Notes under the pieces: generated by a model
The model's input: only the letters and a program-made list of their open reading frames with translations
Told to the model about the DNA's origin: nothing
The model's database searches: none
Shown here: piece by piece, positions 60,086 through 64,000 of the stretch
How the letters are laid out: each line of letters opens with the position of its first letter
Numbering within the stretch: the stretch's first letter is position 1
Source: JABAAE01 sp905480545
GTDB lineage: Bacteria; Planctomycetota; Planctomycetia; Pirellulales; Pirellulaceae
NCBI GenBank assembly: GCA_943788025.1
Contig: CALSOR010000015.1
Coordinates: forward strand, 62,001 to 126,000
DNA: 64,000 nt
Direction: 5' to 3'
Made by a program: the position numbers and the translations under genes

Positions 60086-61843
60086 ATGAACGAAAACTTA
60101 AACAAAGAAGATCGCAATCGCCGGTCGAACGGATTCGCGGAAACCCAAAACGGTGAGATTGGTCGGCTTGCGTTGAAAGCCTTGGTCGCCCGATGGATCG
60201 TTTACTCGCTGATTATTCTTACGTCAGCTGTTGCTGCAAGCATCAGGATTTCGAATGTAAACGCGGTTCCTTTGGAAATCCGCAACGACAGGGGGATTGT
60301 GGGCACGCCACTGCTATGTGCCAACGACCGCAGTCGATGGAGCACAATCCGAGCATTGGGTGACAATAACGTTTACGAGATCGATTCCATTATTTCCGAT
60401 CCTAAAACGGGCGAATTCAGTTTAGAGCCGACTGGGAGGCGAAACCGGTACTGGGCCACAATTGACTTGGTTAAACATGTCGATAAGAACGGCGAAATGC
60501 ATTTCTATTCCAGCAAGCCGACGTTGTTTCCAACGATGCTCGCTTATCTTTACAAGGGAATCAAAGTCGCGACCGGAAAGGATTTGGAATCCGATACGTT
60601 TTTCGTTGTTCGCCTGATATTGATCATTGTCAATGTGATTCCCATGGCAATCCTGCTGGTCTTGCTTGCCATTATTTTAGAGCAGGTCAGCGAGCAATCG
60701 TTTACAAAAATCATGCTGCTGGTTGCTGCTTCGTTTGGAACGTTTTTGACACCGTTTACCATAACCTTAAACAATCATTCACCAGCGGCATTTAGCGTCG
60801 CGATGACTCTGTTTGCCTTGTTTCACATTTTGAAGAATCGCGACGCAATGGGCCTGAACTTCTTTATCGCCGGGCTCTTCTCTGCATTTGCAGCCGCGAA
60901 TGAATTGCCGGCGCTTTCGTTTTTTTGCTTCATTGGATTTGTGCTGTTGCTTCAAAATTGGGCAAAAACCTTGTTTTTATTTATCCCGGGGGCACTCTTG
61001 GTGATCGCTCCGTTTTTCTGGACAAACAAACTTGCTCATGATGATTGGATTCCGCCCTACGTCCATCGCAACGATGGTGCGGTAATCGCGACGCTTGAAG
61101 AAGAAGAGTTTAGTTTGGTGCGACAATTGAAGGTCTCAAACGAATTGGTCTCGATACTGGATGAGCATGAAAAAGAAATTGGATTTCTCGTTTCCGAAAA
61201 ATCTGCAACGATCGCCGAAGGTCAAATGCCGCTCGGGAAAAAGACAATCGAGCGCTACGTACTGACGCAAAACAATGATTCGCAGCGATTAGCAATCGTC
61301 AAGCGGACAAATGGCCGTTATGAAATCCGGAAATGGAATAACTGGTATGACTATCCCGAAAGCCAGTGGTTGCTAGGAAAGAAACAGGGGGTCGACAAGG
61401 GCGAGCCCGACGCCGGGGTCTACGCGTTGCATTGCTTGATTGGGCATCACGGAATCTTTTCGCTAACTCCCATTTGGATTTTGTCACTCTGCGGTTGTCC
61501 ACTACTTTTTAACGGGCGAATGAAAAAGTTTTCATGGTTCGGTGTGATGGTGATTGTCATTTCAGTCGTGGTTATCGGTTTTTACATTTCACGACCTCTG
61601 GAAGACAGGAATTACGGCGGTGGAACCAGCGCGTTGCGTTGGCTGTTGTGGTTGGCGCCCATGTGGATCATTGCGGCCGCGCCTTTCGTCGATCTGATCA
61701 GTCGCTCGATCTGGGGCAAGATTGTTGTTGTGCTACTGATTGCGGGGAGTATCGCCTCCGCTCATTATTCGGCGATGAACCCGTGGGTGCACCCGTGGTT
61801 TTATGAATTGATGTTGCATTTGAAATGGATTAAACCGTTTTGA
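60086..61843 (+). CDS. Polytopic membrane protein of unknown function
   Basis: From the ATG at 60086 (the TTG just before is less likely) a 585-residue protein with about ten hydrophobic helices and a large hydrophilic loop around residues 330-440. Early segments RWIVYSLIILTSAVAASIRI and DTFFVVRLILIIVNVIPMAILLV, and the organisation of the helices, resemble GT-C/dolichyl-phosphate-mannose-like glycosyltransferases or planctomycete proteins of that fold, but no catalytic D-D/D-E motif is evident in the first loop. Function is not assigned. Confidence 0.65.
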   Translation: MNENLNKEDRNRRSNGFAETQNGEIGRLALKALVARWIVYSLIILTSAVAASIRISNVNAVPLEIRNDRGIVGTPLLCANDRSRWSTIRALGDNNVYEIDSIISDPKTGEFSLEPTGRRNRYWATIDLVKHVDKNGEMHFYSSKPTLFPTMLAYLYKGIKVATGKDLESDTFFVVRLILIIVNVIPMAILLVLLAIILEQVSEQSFTKIMLLVAASFGTFLTPFTITLNNHSPAAFSVAMTLFALFHILKNRDAMGLNFFIAGLFSAFAAANELPALSFFCFIGFVLLLQNWAKTLFLFIPGALLVIAPFFWTNKLAHDDWIPPYVHRNDGAVIATLEEEEFSLVRQLKVSNELVSILDEHEKEIGFLVSEKSATIAEGQMPLGKKTIERYVLTQNNDSQRLAIVKRTNGRYEIRKWNNWYDYPESQWLLGKKQGVDKGEPDAGVYALHCLIGHHGIFSLTPIWILSLCGCPLLFNGRMKKFSWFGVMVIVISVVVIGFYISRPLEDRNYGGGTSALRWLLWLAPMWIIAAAPFVDLISRSIWGKIVVVLLIAGSIASAHYSAMNPWVHPWFYELMLHLKWIKPF

Positions 61844-61957
61844 AAAGCGAGCACTACGTTTGGCCGTTTCGATTCAAATGAACGGCCCCGCTGGTATAGA
61901 GCCGTTGGCGAAATTGACTTGCAGGTCAGAAAGGTCGACGTGGTGTATCAGTATCGA

Positions 61958-63001
61958 TTATGAGAGCGAGGCCGGCTTGACGTCATTTTTGTAGTGGTAT
62001 TCTCGTGCCATTCCGGCCGCGCCGATGTATCCCGCATCGCCGCTCAGTGATGCGAATTCGATCAACGTATTTTGTGCACAAATTGGCAAAACAATTTTGT
62101 TGACCGATGTGCGAACTCTTTCTAGAAACGTTTTTCCCAACGGATGGTTTGCTCCACCAAAGTTCATCGCTCCGCCGATAATGACCGCCGAAGGATCGAT
62201 GGTATGCATGAAAATGGCCATTCCACGCGCGAGGTAGTCGGCGGTATCAATAACTAAATTCAACGCCAGTTGGTCACCCGATTCAGCGGCTTTAGCGATG
62301 GTGAGGCCACTAATTTTTTCACCTTTCGCCAAGATATTGGCTAAGCTGCTGGTTTCGCCGGCGAAGAGCGATTCTTCGCAACGTTTTACGATTGCAGTTG
62401 CGCTCGCATAAGCTTCCAAATGGCCAGGGATTCCACAGCTGCAAACCCGAGCATCAGGAGACGAATCGATGGTGACATGACCGCATTCGGAACCGTGACT
62501 GTTTTCACCGTCAATCGAATTTCCATCAATAATGATTCCACCTCCGACGCCCGTCCCCAGGGTCAGCATCACGATGCTGTCGTGCTTTCGACCGCTACCA
62601 ATCCAGAATTCGCCGAACGCTGCGGCCCCAGCGTCATTAGCATAGATCACTGGTTTTTGGCAGGCGTTTTTTAGTTCGTCGCGAATCGGAAAGTTTCTCC
62701 ACCCTGGCAGGTTGGGGGGCTCGAGGATCATGCCACGCGGGATATCCATCGTTCCGGGGGTGCCAAGCCCAATTGCGGCGACGGATTCGTAGGAAATCGT
62801 GGAGGAGGTAACCAACGCATCGATCGTTTGTTTCATCCGCTCGACAGCGATGGAGACTCCCGCTTGGTCCTCGGTCGGGAAGCTGGAATAACCGATCGTT
62901 CGTCCATTGTCGTCGACGATTCCTATTTTTATGCTCGTACCGCCAACATCAACGCCCACAAAGAACGGCGGGGTTGCATTGTCCAAAGTGACTGTTTCCA
63001 C
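61958..63001 (-). CDS. ROK-family sugar kinase (glucokinase-like)
   Basis: A 347-residue cytoplasmic kinase. ATP motif VGVDVGGTSIKIGIV, the sugar site ENSHGSECGHVTI, the catalytic Asp in YANDAGAAAFGEFW, and the zinc motif VCSCGIPGHLEAY are visible. In the zinc motif the third cysteine of the usual C-x-C-G-x2-G-C is His. It probably phosphorylates glucose or another hexose, feeding glycolysis. ROK proteins can also be transcriptional repressors, but no N-terminal DNA-binding helix is present here. Confidence 0.88.
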   Translation of the reverse strand: METVTLDNATPPFFVGVDVGGTSIKIGIVDDNGRTIGYSSFPTEDQAGVSIAVERMKQTIDALVTSSTISYESVAAIGLGTPGTMDIPRGMILEPPNLPGWRNFPIRDELKNACQKPVIYANDAGAAAFGEFWIGSGRKHDSIVMLTLGTGVGGGIIIDGNSIDGENSHGSECGHVTIDSSPDARVCSCGIPGHLEAYASATAIVKRCEESLFAGETSSLANILAKGEKISGLTIAKAAESGDQLALNLVIDTADYLARGMAIFMHTIDPSAVIIGGAMNFGGANHPLGKTFLERVRTSVNKIVLPICAQNTLIEFASLSGDAGYIGAAGMAREYHYKNDVKPASLS

Positions 63002-63458
63002 AATTAAATCCGTTTTCCGTGCTGTTAGTACTGCAAATTCGCCTGGTTTTGAAAAGCTTCCAAGCTGGGTCTGTAGTATATTACATCGTTTAAGAATTCA
63101 TGAAGCGCGGAATAAACTTTGTCTTATCAGCGAAGGACCTGTTGATGACTAGCTGTTTTTGTTCACAGAAGTCAAGCGAAGCAAATTGGATGCGGCCGAA
63201 CAGGTTAAGAAAAGCGTAGAATTGACGCTAGGATTCGCATCTGATCGGCGAATTCGTCGCGAAGTTCCGTTCTTTCCCCATTTAGCATTGTTGTCTTTCC
63301 CGTTAAACTGTTTTCTTGAATTACATGTGCGTTTCCATATGGATATTTGTCCACGTGTTGGTTTTTATCGGCCAGTAAGACGAAATCCATATCCTCGCTT
63401 TTTGTTCCGTCTCCACACTTTTCAGCTTCTCAGTCGACTCGCACGGCAAAGAAGGTAA
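63002..63458. other. Intergenic region with doubtful small frames
   Basis: About 450 bases. A 61-residue minus-strand frame (63205-63390, beginning MDFVLLADKNQHVDKYPYG) has plausible composition but a poorly spaced GAGG before its ATG; a 99-residue plus-strand frame has none. Neither is supported strongly. Confidence 0.3.
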
Positions 63459-63464
63459 TTGCAT

Positions 63465-63836
63465 ATGCACGTCAGTTTTCCGACCACACTTACACCATCC
63501 CTATCCTTCGGCGAATCCGACACCGTTAAAACGGAAGAAGACTTTTATGTTGGAAGGTCTTCTTCGTCGAATCCGGAATTGAGCGACGACGATGACGACG
63601 ACGACGATGACGACGACGACGACGACGATGACGATTTTGTAGAAGACGACGACATCGAAGAGGCGGACGAAAACGCGGACGAGTACGCGGACTTTGATGA
63701 GGAAGACTTCGACGACGACTTCGACGACGACTTCGAGGAAGAAGTTGACGGCGAATACGAGATCGACGATGACGAGTTCGCTGACAATGTCGTGGATATG
63801 CCGCCAGTGGAAGACGAAGACATTCCAGGCGCCTAG
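63465..63836 (+). CDS. Extremely acidic Asp-rich protein
   Basis: From the ATG at 63465, which follows AAGAAGG, the frame gives 123 residues. After about 40 ordinary residues (MHVSFPTTLTPSLSFGESD) the protein is almost entirely Asp and Glu, including a run of 17 Asp encoded by imperfect GAC/GAT trinucleotides, and ends MPPVEDEDIPGA. It must be strongly negatively charged and disordered. No family is recognised; it may be a nucleic-acid mimic, chaperone or divalent-cation binder. A terminator follows 30 bases after the stop. Confidence 0.6.
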   Translation: MHVSFPTTLTPSLSFGESDTVKTEEDFYVGRSSSSNPELSDDDDDDDDDDDDDDDDDFVEDDDIEEADENADEYADFDEEDFDDDFDDDFEEEVDGEYEIDDDEFADNVVDMPPVEDEDIPGA

Positions 63837-63866
63837 TTCGCTCGTCAGAAAACTTGATCCAAATGA

Positions 63867-63902
63867 AACGAGCGATTGTCACTGCAATGGCTCGTTTTTT
63901 GT
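63867..63902 (+). terminator. Terminator downstream of the acidic protein
   Basis: AACGAGC-G-ATTG pairs with CAAT-G-GCTCGTT (11 pairs, one mismatch) over a 6-base loop and is followed by TTTTTT. Confidence 0.85.
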
Positions 63903-63972
63903 TTTACGGATTCAATGTTTCATCTCTTTTGATTATTAACTCTATCATTTCATTCTTTGAAAAATTATCAGC

Positions 63973-64000
63973 ATGTTTAAGGAAGTTGTCGGTCAGGTCA
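63973..64000 (+). CDS. Possible start of a further gene at the window edge
   Basis: An ATG after the terminator opens MFKEVVGQV to the end of the window. There is no clear ribosome-binding site; this is only a possibility. Confidence 0.18.

Noticed and set aside
61861..61886. Terminator between the membrane protein and the ROK kinase
   Set aside because: GGCCGTT...AACGGCC forms a stem, but there is no T-run on either strand.
63159..63458. 99-residue plus-strand frame before the acidic protein
   Set aside because: TTG start without a ribosome-binding site and arginine/phenylalanine-rich composition typical of a chance frame.

Overview
The window looks like the chromosome of a planctomycete, probably of the Pirellulales group. 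The inference rests on gene content: a DUF1559 prepilin-like protein, a DUF4159-MoxR-DUF58-BatA-DUF4175 cluster, a long BNR-repeat protein, a PQQ-propeller protein, a Gfo/Idh/MocA oxidoreductase, a FAD oxidoreductase with a carbohydrate-binding-like tail, an FG-GAP fragment and many REP-like intergenic palindromes. Base composition looks close to even. I see no rRNA, tRNA, CRISPR array or prophage.

Layout. 1-13.8 kb: scattered housekeeping genes (an Ldh2-type dehydrogenase, a RimK-type zinc protease homologue, a MATE exporter, serC, pyrD, a ribosomal S1-like protein, a VOC protein, a DUF4287/DUF5655 protein and a large lipoprotein hydrolase), mostly on the minus strand, with a REP-like palindrome and tandem repeats between or inside them. 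14.0-17.3 kb: two adjacent genes that together make up an Omp85/BamA. The first carries five POTRA domains and no barrel; the second carries the barrel with its own lipoprotein-type signal. 17.3-30 kb: an AlkD-like repair protein, a PII protein without the usual modified tyrosines, a BNR-repeat protein, a 5'-truncated IS256 transposase next to a hydrolase whose 3' end runs into a REP hairpin, greA with a hairpin leader, an oxidoreductase, an App1-like phosphatase and a PQQ propeller. 30-33.7 kb: a hypothetical protein, the DUF1559 protein, a GNAT acetyltransferase and a site-2 protease.

33.9-45.3 kb: a MoxR/DUF58/VWA cluster in which the DUF58 and BatA-type proteins are one continuous reading frame, followed by a very large glutamine-rich coiled-coil membrane protein and an FHA-like/GAF/adenylate cyclase. 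45.3-47.2 kb is an accessory scar: a deleted NB-ARC/TPR (STAND) gene, REP palindromes, a probable RAYT transposase fragment and four copies of a 100-bp tandem repeat. 47.2-54 kb: FAD oxidoreductase, pdxA (with a 15-bp in-frame duplication), an FG-GAP fragment, a ribokinase, a phosphoesterase and a zinc-ribbon membrane protein. 54.2-59.1 kb: a second MoxR-DUF58-transglutaminase operon. 59-64 kb: a secreted hydrolase, a polytopic membrane protein, a ROK sugar kinase and an extremely acidic protein.

The strongest candidates for something undescribed are the split Omp85, the DUF58-BatA read-through fusion beside a second MoxR operon, and the REP/RAYT debris with its 100-bp tandem array. Family names come from recognising motifs by eye; no database search was possible.
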